From an uncultured Clostridia bacterium (GTDB taxonomy: Bacteria; Bacillota; Clostridia; TANB77; CAG-508), in NCBI GenBank assembly GCA_947594985.1, contig CANQEK010000003.1, positions 1 through 38,059 of the forward strand: a DNA stretch of 38,059 nucleotides, in the 5' to 3' direction. Every line of letters begins with the position of its first letter. The stretch's first letter is position 1. Under the pieces are notes generated by a model. It saw nothing but the letters and a program-made list of their open reading frames with translations. It had not been told where the DNA came from and ran no database searches. A program made the position numbers and the translations under genes. Of the stretch, positions 18,399-26,957 are shown one piece after another.

Positions 18399-19991
18399 AT
18401 GAATAGTTTAAAAGTTCTAGATGTTACTTTAAGAGATGGTGGGTGTGTAAATAATTTTAATTTTGGACAAGCATATATGGAAAAAATTTTAGATGCTCAA
18501 GAGAAGTCAGGTGTTGATATTATTGAATTAGGATATATTGATGAAAATAAAGGATCTGAAAGTGAAAGAACACAATATATAAATGAAGAAGTTATTCCAA
18601 AATGCATTTTAAAACATAAGAAAAATGGAGTGAAGTATGTTGCAATGATGGATTATGGAAAATTTAATGTAGACAAGTTACATAAAAGAACTCCAGAAGG
18701 TATAGATGGAATAAGAATGGCATTTCACAAAAAGGATAGACTAAAGGCGATAGAATTAGGAAAAAAAATTATTGAAAAAGGATATGAATTTTATATTCAA
18801 CCTATGATTACATTAAGATATACAGACAACGAATTATTAGAATTGATTGAATTAGTAAATAAAGAAATGCCAAACGCTTCAGCTTTTTATATAGTTGATA
18901 GTTTTGGTGAAATGAGAACTAATGATATGAATAGAATATTAAATTTAGTTGATCATAATTTAATATCTACAATGGCTTTAGGCTATCATTCTCATAATAA
19001 TTTACAATTATCGTATTCAAATGCTATTGCTTTTATACAATTTCCAACAAATAGAAACTTAATGTTAGATAGTTCTATTATGGGAATGGGAAAAGGAGCT
19101 GGAAATTTAAATACAGAAATACTATTGGAACATTTAAATCTTTATTATGGAAAGAATTATAATATCAGTCCATTATTAGAAGTAATAGATAAAGTGATAA
19201 ATCAACTTCATTCGGAATTTTATTGGGGATATGCTGTGGAATACTATTTATCATCTGCAAACCATTGTACTCCAAGTTATGCAAGCCATTTTTATAATAA
19301 ACATATGTTACCTATTGATCAAGTTGGAGAAATTTTAAGTATGATATCCGAAGAAAAGAAAATTTCTTTTGATAAAGAATATGCAGAAGAATTATATCTT
19401 AAATATAATGAAAGTAAATCAGTTGATGATACTAAAGCTGTTGAAGAATTAAAAAAAGAATTTAACGATAAAAAAATACTACTAGTTGCTCCAGGTAAAT
19501 CTATAATAGAAAATGAAGAAAAAATAAAAGACTTGATGAAAGATGATAATGTTATTACTATTAGTTTAAATGTTACTATGGATTTGGATTTTGATTATAT
19601 TTTAACAACCAGAAAAGATATATATGAAGATGTTGTAAAAAAAGAAAAAAATGTAATTGCAACATCAAGTGTATCAAAAGGTGGTCGTGGAAATGTAAAA
19701 ATATTGAATTATCAAAATTGGATTAATAAAGAAGAAAACATAGTATATGATTCATCAGCTGTAATAATATTAAATTTATTAAGAAAATGTAATATTAAGA
19801 AAATTCTATTTGCTGGATTTGATGGTTTTTCTGCTGATATAAATGAAAACTATTATGATATTACAATGCGTCAACCTGTAAATCCCCAACAAGTTAATAA
19901 AAGAAATGTGTATTATACGAAATTGATAAATAGTTTAAAAGAAGAAGGAAAACAAATTTCATTTATAACACCTTCTAAATATGAAAAATGA
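18399..19991 (+). CDS. DRE-TIM aldolase fused to a C-terminal MptE/DUF115-like domain
   Basis: The 530-residue protein starts at ATG 18399; an earlier ATG at 18384 itself overlaps the GGAGG binding site (18386-18390). Residues 1 to about 300 are an HMG-CoA-lyase/4-hydroxy-2-oxovalerate aldolase-like TIM barrel. It has VTLRDGG (9-15) with the catalytic Arg-Asp, IIELGYIDE, VDSFGEM and LGYHSHNN (194-201), whose two His residues should bind the metal. From about residue 345 a second domain begins KKILLVAPGKSIIENEEKI and ends KKILFAGFDGFSAD. That glycine-rich opening and the G.D late in the domain resemble MptE/DUF115 and GT42-type folds. Aldolases of this kind join or split pyruvate and an aldehyde. 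Next to a CMP-sugar synthase, it may make a 3-deoxy-2-ulosonic acid. The exact reaction is unknown. Confidence 0.72.
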   Translation: MNSLKVLDVTLRDGGCVNNFNFGQAYMEKILDAQEKSGVDIIELGYIDENKGSESERTQYINEEVIPKCILKHKKNGVKYVAMMDYGKFNVDKLHKRTPEGIDGIRMAFHKKDRLKAIELGKKIIEKGYEFYIQPMITLRYTDNELLELIELVNKEMPNASAFYIVDSFGEMRTNDMNRILNLVDHNLISTMALGYHSHNNLQLSYSNAIAFIQFPTNRNLMLDSSIMGMGKGAGNLNTEILLEHLNLYYGKNYNISPLLEVIDKVINQLHSEFYWGYAVEYYLSSANHCTPSYASHFYNKHMLPIDQVGEILSMISEEKKISFDKEYAEELYLKYNESKSVDDTKAVEELKKEFNDKKILLVAPGKSIIENEEKIKDLMKDDNVITISLNVTMDLDFDYILTTRKDIYEDVVKKEKNVIATSSVSKGGRGNVKILNYQNWINKEENIVYDSSAVIILNLLRKCNIKKILFAGFDGFSADINENYYDITMRQPVNPQQVNKRNVYYTKLINSLKEEGKQISFITPSKYEK

Positions 19992-20011
19992 ACAGAAGAA
20001 GAAACAAAAGA

Positions 20012-20140
20012 ATGGATAAGTGTAACATATATTCAGGGGAAAAAGTGCAAATAGATATAAAATATGTGACAATAAAATGTTTAACACAAGAATTAAAAGA
20101 AATGAAAAATGTTATTAAATATATTGAATTTGACGTTTAA
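20012..20140 (+). CDS. Possible 42-codon ORF of unknown function
   Basis: ATG 20012 opens a 42-codon frame ending in TAA at 20138. The product is charged and has no hydrophobic stretch or motif I recognise. No strong ribosome binding site precedes it. It fills most of the 193-base gap between the aldolase and flippase genes and could be a chance ORF or a remnant. Confidence 0.2.
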   Translation: MDKCNIYSGEKVQIDIKYVTIKCLTQELKEMKNVIKYIEFDV

Positions 20141-20184
20141 TAATGATATATGTATTTTATAAAAATAACGGAGTAGAAATATAA

Positions 20185-21616
20185 ATGATAGAAAATTTAA
20201 AAAATAAATATAGAAGTATGCCAATACAATTAAAAGCTACATTGTTTTATACAATGATTGTTTTTTTGCAAAATACTGTTAGTTTAATTACAACTCCAAT
20301 TTTTACAAGGATTTTAACAACGGTTGATTATGGAACTATAAATTTATATAACTCATGGTATAATATACTTTCAATATTTGTAACTTTAAATTTAGCAGCT
20401 GGAGTATATAATAATGCTTTACTAGATTTTGGCGAAGATAAAAATAAAGTAACATCTAATTTTTTATCAATTAGTGTTCTTTTATCAACCATAGTATTTT
20501 TATTATGCGTTATATTTAGAAAATTGGTATCTAATCTTTTGGGATTATCATCAAATTTAGTTTTTTATATGTGTTTAAATTTTTTAACACTTCCTGCTTG
20601 GAATTTATATATAAATAAGCAAAAATTTGATTATAAATATAAAATTCCATTTATAATATCTATAATAATTTTTTTGTTAAATCCAATATTAGGTATACTG
20701 GGAGTATATCTTTTTCCAACAAATAAGGCTATAGCAAAAATAATTTTTTCTGGATTACCAAATGTAATTTTAGGATTTTTCTTAATAGTAATAACTTATA
20801 AAAATTGTAAAAGCTTTTTTGATAAAAATTTATGGAAATATGCTTTAAAATTTAATATTCCACTTATTCCACATTATTTATCAAATATAATTCTTTCAAG
20901 TTCTGACAGAATAATGATTGCTAGAATATGTGGAGAAGCTAAAGCAGGTATATATTCTTTATCTTATAATATTTCAAGTGCAGTAAATCGGAGTTTTGAC
21001 AGGAATTAATTCTGCTTGGATTCCATTTACTTTAAAAAGTTTAAAAAAAGAGCAATATAGAAATATAATGGAAAAAACAAATATTATTGTTATTTTTGTT
21101 GCTATTATGTGTTTAGCTGTAGTTATAATTGCTCCAGAAGCTATTATGATACTTGGAACAGAAGAATACTATGATGCAAAATGGGTTGTCCCACCAGTTA
21201 TACTAGGCGTATTTTTTTGTTTTATATCATCGTTATTTGCAAATGTTGAATTTTATAAAAAGAAAACTTTTTTTGTAACGATTGCAACAACTTTTGCAGG
21301 TATAATTAATATTGTTTTAAATGTTATTTTAATACCAAAATATGGTTTTATTGCCGCTGGATATACTACATTAGTGGGGTATATATGTCTTGCACTAATT
21401 CATTATTGTTTTATGATAAAAATAGAAAAAGAAAAGGTATATGATATAAAAACAATATTAATTATTAGTTTAATGTTAAGTTTACTAATTGGTATTGAAA
21501 CAGCTTTATATAGTTTATTTATAATAAGATACATTTTATTATTGTTAGTTTTTATTTTGCTAGTTATAAATTTTAGAAAAATAAAAGAATTTTTTCAAAA
21601 AATAAAAGAAATTTAA
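20185..21616 (+). CDS. Wzx-type polysaccharide flippase, read across a +1 frameshift at CGG 20989
   Basis: The first frame (20185-21009) gives 268 residues before CGG; skipping C20989 continues in frame to 21616, about 476 residues in all, as expected for a 12-14-span PST/MATE-type flippase. The N-terminus has FYTMIVFLQNTVSLITTPIFTRILTTVDYGTINLYNSWYNI, a typical entry for this family. The block IPLIPHYLSNIILSSSDRIMIARICGEAKAGIYSLSYNISS lies just before the junction, and GVLTGINSAWIPFTLKSL just after, which is continuous family sequence. The second half alone would lack a plausible start. It should flip the lipid-linked repeat unit outward, feeding the EpsG-like polymerase. Confidence 0.85.
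20989..20991 (+). other. In-frame CGG codon at a +1 frameshift (site 5)
   Basis: The incoming frame reads GCA-GTA-AAT-CGG-AGT and stops at TAA five codons after CGG. Skipping the C gives AAT-GGA-GTT-TTG-ACA-GGA and restores the flippase sequence. Confidence 0.78.
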
Positions 21617-21675
21617 AAGAATATATAGTTATGTAGGTTTATTTAATAAATTTTATTATAGAATATGGAGAGAAA

Positions 21676-22767
21676 ATGGAAAGAATAATAATTATAGTAC
21701 ATACATATTTTCAACTTATTGTTGCTGTTAATTTAAAAATGACTCAATTTATTAATGATAAAGTGGATATAATTGTATCAAATCATTCTGTAGATTCTTT
21801 AAAAATTTATAATAATTTAAAAAATATGAACTTATTTAATGATGTTTTTTATTATACAAGTCCTGAAAAGATAAAAGGAGACTTGATTAGTAAATTTGTA
21901 AATATTTATAAAATGTTATTTTCAAAAAATGATTTAAAAGAAAAAGTTAATTTGAAAGATAATAAATACGATAAATTCTTTTTTTACAATATAACGCAAG
22001 AAACTTATCAATTATATGATTATTTTAGAAAGAAAAATGAAAACATAAAAATATGTAGATTTGAAGAGGGTTTTATAAGTTATTTGCATTTTAACAATAT
22101 GGTTTCAAAAAAATATTTATTTATTAGAAAATTACTAAATAGAAAGATTTTTTTTGATACAGATTACACATATATTTTTTATCCAGAATTATTGTTATAT
22201 AATACTAATTCTAAAATAATGAAAATTAGTCCTATTAATAAAAAGAATAAAGAACTAGTAAAAAATCTTAATAGTATTTTTGATTATAAAGAAGTAGTGG
22301 ATGAATATAAACCCAAATACATTTTTTTTGAAGAATCTTTTTTTTGCGATGGATTTGAAATAGATGATTTAAAATTGGTACTAAATATTGCTGATGTTGT
22401 TGGAAAAGAAAATTTATTAGTAAAATTACATCCTCGTAACAAAATAGATAGATTTAAAGAATATGGCATACAAACTAATAAAACAATAGGAATTCCATGG
22501 GAAATAATACAAATGAATAATGATTTTTCAAATAAAGTTTTTTTAACTATATCATCTGGAAGTGTTTTAGCTTCTAAACTGTATTTTAATGAAGAAATAA
22601 AAACATATTTATTATTTAATTGTACTGATAAGATGTCTAATGCAGTAACTAAGGAATATCATAAATATTTGTCAAATATTCAAGAAAAATTTGGCGTAGA
22701 TAATTTTTATATTCCAGAAAATAAAAACGAATTATTAGAGTTATTAAGAAAAAGAAATAATAAATAA
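21676..22767 (+). CDS. Sialyltransferase-like GT-B glycosyltransferase (GT52/polysialyltransferase-like), probably CMP-sugar dependent
   Basis: A 363-residue protein opening IIIIVHTYFQLIVAVNLKM, as in GT52-type enzymes. Three motifs shared by bacterial GT-B sialyl- and Kdo-type transferases appear in order: E-E-G at residues 130-132 (RFEEGF), H-P at 252-253 (KLHPRN) and S-S at 293-294 (TISSGS). In known enzymes the EEG acid acts as base, the HP His binds the CMP phosphate, and SS also contacts the donor. It lies between the flippase gene and the second CMP-sugar synthase, so the likely donor is CMP-Kdo or a related CMP-ulosonate. Overall similarity is moderate, so the exact family is uncertain. 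Confidence 0.7.
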   Translation: MERIIIIVHTYFQLIVAVNLKMTQFINDKVDIIVSNHSVDSLKIYNNLKNMNLFNDVFYYTSPEKIKGDLISKFVNIYKMLFSKNDLKEKVNLKDNKYDKFFFYNITQETYQLYDYFRKKNENIKICRFEEGFISYLHFNNMVSKKYLFIRKLLNRKIFFDTDYTYIFYPELLLYNTNSKIMKISPINKKNKELVKNLNSIFDYKEVVDEYKPKYIFFEESFFCDGFEIDDLKLVLNIADVVGKENLLVKLHPRNKIDRFKEYGIQTNKTIGIPWEIIQMNNDFSNKVFLTISSGSVLASKLYFNEEIKTYLLFNCTDKMSNAVTKEYHKYLSNIQEKFGVDNFYIPENKNELLELLRKRNNK

Positions 22768-22867
22768 AATTTTATTATGTATTGAAAAGAATATTTCAAA
22801 ATATAGAAAAGATTTTATAAAAAAGACAAATTTGATATTATATTAAACTAAAATAAGGAGAATTTAA

Positions 22868-23551
22868 ATGAAAGTAGTAGCATTAGTCCCAATAAAATTA
22901 AATAGTCAAAGACTACCGCATAAAAATATATTAGATCTTGGTGGAAAGCCATTATGTTATTATATGACTAAAAATCTATTAGAAATAAAAGAAATAGATG
23001 AGACTTATGTTTACTGTAGTGATGAAAAAATAAAAGATTATATGCCAACAAAAATAAAATTTTTAAAGCGAGATACATATTTTGATGGAGATTTAGTTAA
23101 AGGTCAAGAAATATATGAAAGTTTTATAAATAAAGTAAATGCAGATATTTATGTATTAGCACATGTCACGGCACCTTTTATAAAAAAGGAGACAATTCAA
23201 AATGCGTTAAACAATGTTTTAACTGGCGAATATGATTCTGCATTATCAGTAAAAAAAATTAAAACTTTTACTTGGTATCAAGGAAAAACATTAAATTATA
23301 ATTTAGAAGATATACCAAGAACGCAAGATATAGAGCCAATATACTATGAAACAAGTGCATTTTTTATTTTTAAAAAAGAAGTTTTTACCCAAATGGGAAA
23401 AAGAAGAATTGGGAATAAACCTTTTTTCCAAGAGGTTGATGACATAGAAGCTATTGATATAGATTATCCTGAAGATTTTAAATTTGCTCAAACAATAGCC
23501 AATAGCCTAAATAGTAAAGATGAGGAAATAAAAATATGGAAGAAGAATTAG
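22868..23551 (+). CDS. CMP-sugar synthase (acylneuraminate/Kdo-type cytidylyltransferase), copy 2
   Basis: The 227-residue protein has the same plan as the gene at 17736: [72 protein letters not shown] and [13 protein letters not shown]. The two copies are clearly paralogous, but not near-identical. Its 3' end overlaps the kdsA start by 16 bases, and KdsD and KdsC are encoded next, so this copy very probably makes CMP-Kdo. The sequence is closer to NeuA-like enzymes than to classical KdsB, so a gene symbol is not assigned. Confidence 0.88.
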   Translation: MKVVALVPIKLNSQRLPHKNILDLGGKPLCYYMTKNLLEIKEIDETYVYCSDEKIKDYMPTKIKFLKRDTYFDGDLVKGQEIYESFINKVNADIYVLAHVTAPFIKKETIQNALNNVLTGEYDSALSVKKIKTFTWYQGKTLNYNLEDIPRTQDIEPIYYETSAFFIFKKEVFTQMGKRRIGNKPFFQEVDDIEAIDIDYPEDFKFAQTIANSLNSKDEEIKIWKKN

Positions 23552-24345
23552 AAAAAATAAAGAATGTAGATAATTTTACTTTAATAGCAGGTCCTTGTGT
23601 TATTGAAAGTGAAGATAATGTGATGCTAATTGCTAAAAAAATGAAAGAAATAACAGAGAAACTAAAAATAAATTATTATTTTAAAGCATCATTTGATAAA
23701 GCAAATAGAACATCAATAAAATCGTATAGGGGACCAGGAATTGAAAGAGGACTGGAAATATTAAAAAAAGTAAAAGATGAAATAGGACTAAAAATTACAA
23801 CAGACATTCATGAACCTTGGCAGGCTGAAAAAGTAGCCAAAGTAGTTGACATGATTCAAATACCAGCTTTTTTATGTAGACAAACCGATCTATTAGTAGC
23901 AGCTGCTAAAACCAACAAATTAGTAAATGTTAAAAAAGCACAATTTTTGGCACCATGGGATATGAAAAATGTAGTAGAAAAACTAGAAGATAGTGGAAAT
24001 AAAAACATACTATTATGTGAAAGAGGTTCATGTTTTGGATATAATAATTTGGTTGTAGATATGACTGGATTAATTGAAATGAAAAAACTAGGATATCCAG
24101 TAGTATTTGATGCGACGCATAGTGTACAAAAGCCTGGTGGAAAAGGCAATGCTACGAGTGGCAATAGGGAATATGTAGAATATTTAGCAAAAGCAGCTGT
24201 TGCAATGGGAATAAACACTTTATTTATGGAAGTTCATCCAGATCCAGACAATGCTTTGTCTGATGGACCTAATATGGTTAAACTAGACAATATGGAAGAT
24301 TTATTGTGCAAATTATTAAAAATAAAAAATGCTTTAAAGTATTAA
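23536..24345 (+). CDS. kdsA: 3-deoxy-D-manno-octulosonate 8-phosphate (Kdo-8-P) synthase
   Basis: A 269-residue class I DAHPS/KdsA barrel: [111 protein letters not shown]. These are diagnostic of KdsA and not of DAHP synthase or NeuB. It condenses PEP with arabinose 5-phosphate. Cys21 in AGPC marks the metal-dependent type; metal-free enzymes have Asn there. The ATG lies inside the end of the CMP-sugar synthase gene, so translation is coupled. Kdo is a hallmark of Gram-negative LPS and capsules, which makes this gene unusual beside sortase and teichoic acid genes. Confidence 0.96.
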   Translation: MEEELEKIKNVDNFTLIAGPCVIESEDNVMLIAKKMKEITEKLKINYYFKASFDKANRTSIKSYRGPGIERGLEILKKVKDEIGLKITTDIHEPWQAEKVAKVVDMIQIPAFLCRQTDLLVAAAKTNKLVNVKKAQFLAPWDMKNVVEKLEDSGNKNILLCERGSCFGYNNLVVDMTGLIEMKKLGYPVVFDATHSVQKPGGKGNATSGNREYVEYLAKAAVAMGINTLFMEVHPDPDNALSDGPNMVKLDNMEDLLCKLLKIKNALKY

Positions 24346-24366
24346 TTAATAATTAGGAGGATAAAA

Positions 24367-25347
24367 ATGAAAGAGTTTAATGTATTAGATGAAGCAAAAA
24401 AAGTTTTTGACATTGAAATAGATTCTGTGCAAAAAGTGAAAAAATCCTTAGATAAGAATTTTGAAAATATAGTAGAAGCAATTTTGAAGTGTAAGGGGAA
24501 AATTGTTTTTACAGGAATGGGAAAATCAGGATATATAGCAAAAAAGTTGGCTTCTACATTTGCATCATTAGGAACTACATCTTTTTTCTTACATCCTTCT
24601 GAAGCTCAACATGGGGATTTAGGAATGGTATCAAAAGAAGATATTGTTATTGCAATTAGTTTTAGTGGTGAAAGTGAAGAAATATTAAGAATAATACCAA
24701 ATATAAAGAAAATAGGTGCATATATAATTGGTATATCTGGTAATCAGAATTCAACATTAATAAAAAAGTCAGATTTAACATTTGTACTTCCAAGAATTGA
24801 AGAAGCGTGCTATATGAAATTAGCACCAACATCAAGCACTACATCTACATTAGTTTTAGGTGATGCAATTGCTGTTGTTTGTGCTAAAATAAAAGCTTTT
24901 AAAAAGCAGGACTTTGCTTTATTTCATCCTGCTGGAGCATTAGGAAAAAGTTTAATTTCAACTGTGGGAGATTTGATGAGTACTGGAAAAGAAAATGCTG
25001 TAGTGTCTCAAAATGACACATTTGAAAGAGCTCTTTCTGAAATGTGTAGAACAAGTTTAGGAATGGTAAATGTTGTTAATGATAATGGTGAATTACTTGG
25101 AGTTTTTACAGATGGTGATTTAAGAAGAAAACTTGCTGAAAAAGTAGATATATATAAAATGAGATTGGATGATATTATAACTAAAAAACCAGTTACTATT
25201 AGAAAAGATATGTTAGCGGTTGAAGCCTTAAGAATAATGATTCAAGGAAATAAAAAAGTTTCTGTGGCACCAGTAGTAGATGAGAACAATAAATTAATAG
25301 GATCATTATGTACCAAAGATATTATAAAAGCTGGTATTGTTTTATAA
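24367..25347 (+). CDS. Arabinose-5-phosphate isomerase (KdsD/KpsF family)
   Basis: A 326-residue protein of normal family length. The N-terminal SIS domain has GKIVFTGMGKSGYIAKKLASTFASLGTTSFFLHPSEAQHGDLGM, then ISFSGESEEI, and PTSSTTSTLVLGDAIAVV. It is followed by FALFHPAGALGK and two CBS domains from about residue 205 (GVFTDGDLRRKL in the first, VDENNKLIGSLCTKDIIKAGI in the second). It converts ribulose 5-phosphate to arabinose 5-phosphate, the sugar used by KdsA encoded 21 bases upstream. The CBS pair may sense a nucleotide or pathway sugar. AGGAGG precedes the start. Confidence 0.95.
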   Translation: MKEFNVLDEAKKVFDIEIDSVQKVKKSLDKNFENIVEAILKCKGKIVFTGMGKSGYIAKKLASTFASLGTTSFFLHPSEAQHGDLGMVSKEDIVIAISFSGESEEILRIIPNIKKIGAYIIGISGNQNSTLIKKSDLTFVLPRIEEACYMKLAPTSSTTSTLVLGDAIAVVCAKIKAFKKQDFALFHPAGALGKSLISTVGDLMSTGKENAVVSQNDTFERALSEMCRTSLGMVNVVNDNGELLGVFTDGDLRRKLAEKVDIYKMRLDDIITKKPVTIRKDMLAVEALRIMIQGNKKVSVAPVVDENNKLIGSLCTKDIIKAGIVL

Positions 25348-25384
25348 ATAATACAATTATTTATGAGTATAAATAGGAGGTTTT

Positions 25385-25873
25385 ATGAAAAAAAATATAA
25401 AAATTTTAATAATGGATGTAGATGGTACATTAACAGATGGAAAAATTTATATTGGAGAAAATGGTGAAGTTTTTAAAGCTTTTAATGCCAAAGATGGTTG
25501 TGGAATTAAAAATTTACTTATTCCAAATAGGATTATACCAATAATTATAACAGGTAGGCAATCTAAAATTGTAGAAAATAGATTTAAAGAATTAGGCGTA
25601 AATCATATATATCAAGGAATTAGTGATAAAATGAAATGCTTAAAGATATTAATAAAAGAAATGAATTTAAAGTATGACAATATAGCATATATTGGTGATG
25701 ATTTAAATGATTATGAAATAATGACTGAAATAAAAAAATTTGGCGGAATAGTAGCAGCACCTAAAAATTCTTGTAAATCAATACAGAATATTGCTGATTT
25801 TATTTCTGGTTGTGATGGAGGAGATGGCGCTGTAAGAGAATTTATAGAATGGATTCTAGAATTTAAAAATTGA
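25385..25873 (+). CDS. kdsC: Kdo-8-phosphate phosphatase (KdsC family, HAD)
   Basis: A 162-residue HAD phosphatase without a cap domain. DVDGTLTDG holds the nucleophile and the acid Asp; FNAKDGCGIK, IITGRQS, KMKCLKIL and YIGDDLNDYEIM are the other HAD motifs and match the KdsC tetrameric subfamily. It removes phosphate from Kdo-8-P before CMP activation. It completes the set KdsD, KdsA, KdsC, CMP-synthase within 3 kb. The close relatives that act on KDN- or neuraminate-9-phosphate cannot be excluded by sequence, but the neighbours decide for Kdo. Confidence 0.92.
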   Translation: MKKNIKILIMDVDGTLTDGKIYIGENGEVFKAFNAKDGCGIKNLLIPNRIIPIIITGRQSKIVENRFKELGVNHIYQGISDKMKCLKILIKEMNLKYDNIAYIGDDLNDYEIMTEIKKFGGIVAAPKNSCKSIQNIADFISGCDGGDGAVREFIEWILEFKN

Positions 25874-25933
25874 TTTTATTAGATATAAGTAAAGAAGGGA
25901 GAATTGATATATTTATATATCATATAAAAAGTA

Positions 25934-26929
25934 ATGAAGATTTTAGTAACAGGTGGATTAGGATTTATAGGTTCACATACAGTAGTAGAACTTGCAAAGG
26001 AAGAAAATGAAATTATTATAGTAGATAATCTTAATAATAGTAAAGAAGAGGTTTTAGATAAATTAGAAGAAATAACTCAGAAAAAATTTAAATTCTATAA
26101 GTATGATTTAACAGAGAAAGAAAGAGTAGAAGAAATTTTTTCAGAAAATAATATAGAAGCAGTAATACATTTTGCAGGATTCAAGGCTGTAGGTGAATCT
26201 ATAAAAGAACCATTAATGTATTATTCAAATAACTTAATAAGTACATTAAACTTATTACAAGTTATGAAAAAATATAATGTAAAAAGATTTATATTTAGTT
26301 CATCTGCAACTGTTTATGGAGATCAGGGAAAAGAAAAGTATAGTGAGGAATTAAGTAGAGGAAAAATAACAAATCCTTATGGAATGACAAAAGCAATGAT
26401 AGAAAAGATTCTAGAAGATTTATATGCTTCAGATAATTCATGGGATATTACTCTTTTAAGATATTTTAATCCTGTAGGAGCGCATAGTAGCGGATTAATT
26501 GGTGAAGATCCAAAAGGAATACCAAATAATTTAATGCCTTATATAATGAAAGTTGCATCAGGAAAATTAGAAATTTTAAGTATTTTTGGAAATGATTATC
26601 CAACACCAGACGGTACATGTATAAGAGATTATATTCATGTTGTAGATCTTGCTAAAGGTCATGTAAAAGCTCTTCAAAAAGCACCTAAAGGATTAAATAT
26701 ATATAATTTAGGTTCTGGACATGGAACAAGTGTACTTGAAATGGTAACTACTTTTGAAAGAGTAAACAATGTAAAAGTAAATTATAAAATTGCTAATAGA
26801 AGAGAAGGAGATTTACCAGAGTATTGTGCAGATGCTACAAAAGCATTTAGAGAACTTGGATGGAAAACAGAAAAAACAATAGAAGATATTTGTAGAGATG
26901 CTTGGAATTATGAGAAAAATTTATTATAA
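25934..26929 (+). CDS. galE: UDP-glucose 4-epimerase
   Basis: A 331-residue short-chain dehydrogenase/reductase epimerase: TGGLGFIGSHTVVEL NAD site, HFAGFKAVGES, SSSATVYG with the catalytic Ser, NPYGMTKAMIE giving the Tyr and Lys pair, RYFNPVGAHSSGLIGEDP and PDGTCIRDYIHVVDLA. It supplies UDP-galactose (or UDP-GalNAc) to the locus. The GGGAG binding site (25897-25901) is 32 bases before the ATG, with an inverted repeat TGATATAT-TT-ATATATCA in between, so the usual spacing does not apply unless the leader folds. Confidence 0.95.
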   Translation: MKILVTGGLGFIGSHTVVELAKEENEIIIVDNLNNSKEEVLDKLEEITQKKFKFYKYDLTEKERVEEIFSENNIEAVIHFAGFKAVGESIKEPLMYYSNNLISTLNLLQVMKKYNVKRFIFSSSATVYGDQGKEKYSEELSRGKITNPYGMTKAMIEKILEDLYASDNSWDITLLRYFNPVGAHSSGLIGEDPKGIPNNLMPYIMKVASGKLEILSIFGNDYPTPDGTCIRDYIHVVDLAKGHVKALQKAPKGLNIYNLGSGHGTSVLEMVTTFERVNNVKVNYKIANRREGDLPEYCADATKAFRELGWKTEKTIEDICRDAWNYEKNLL

Positions 26930-26957
26930 ATTATTTTTAGCATACAAGGAGAAAAAA

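Noticed and set aside
20996-21616. Separate gene starting at TTG 20996
   Set aside because: It starts mid-domain, lacks a binding site and is the second half of the flippase.
26898-26957. Longer form of the GtrII-like protein
   Set aside because: It overlaps the end of galE, while AAGGAG is ideally placed for ATG 26958.
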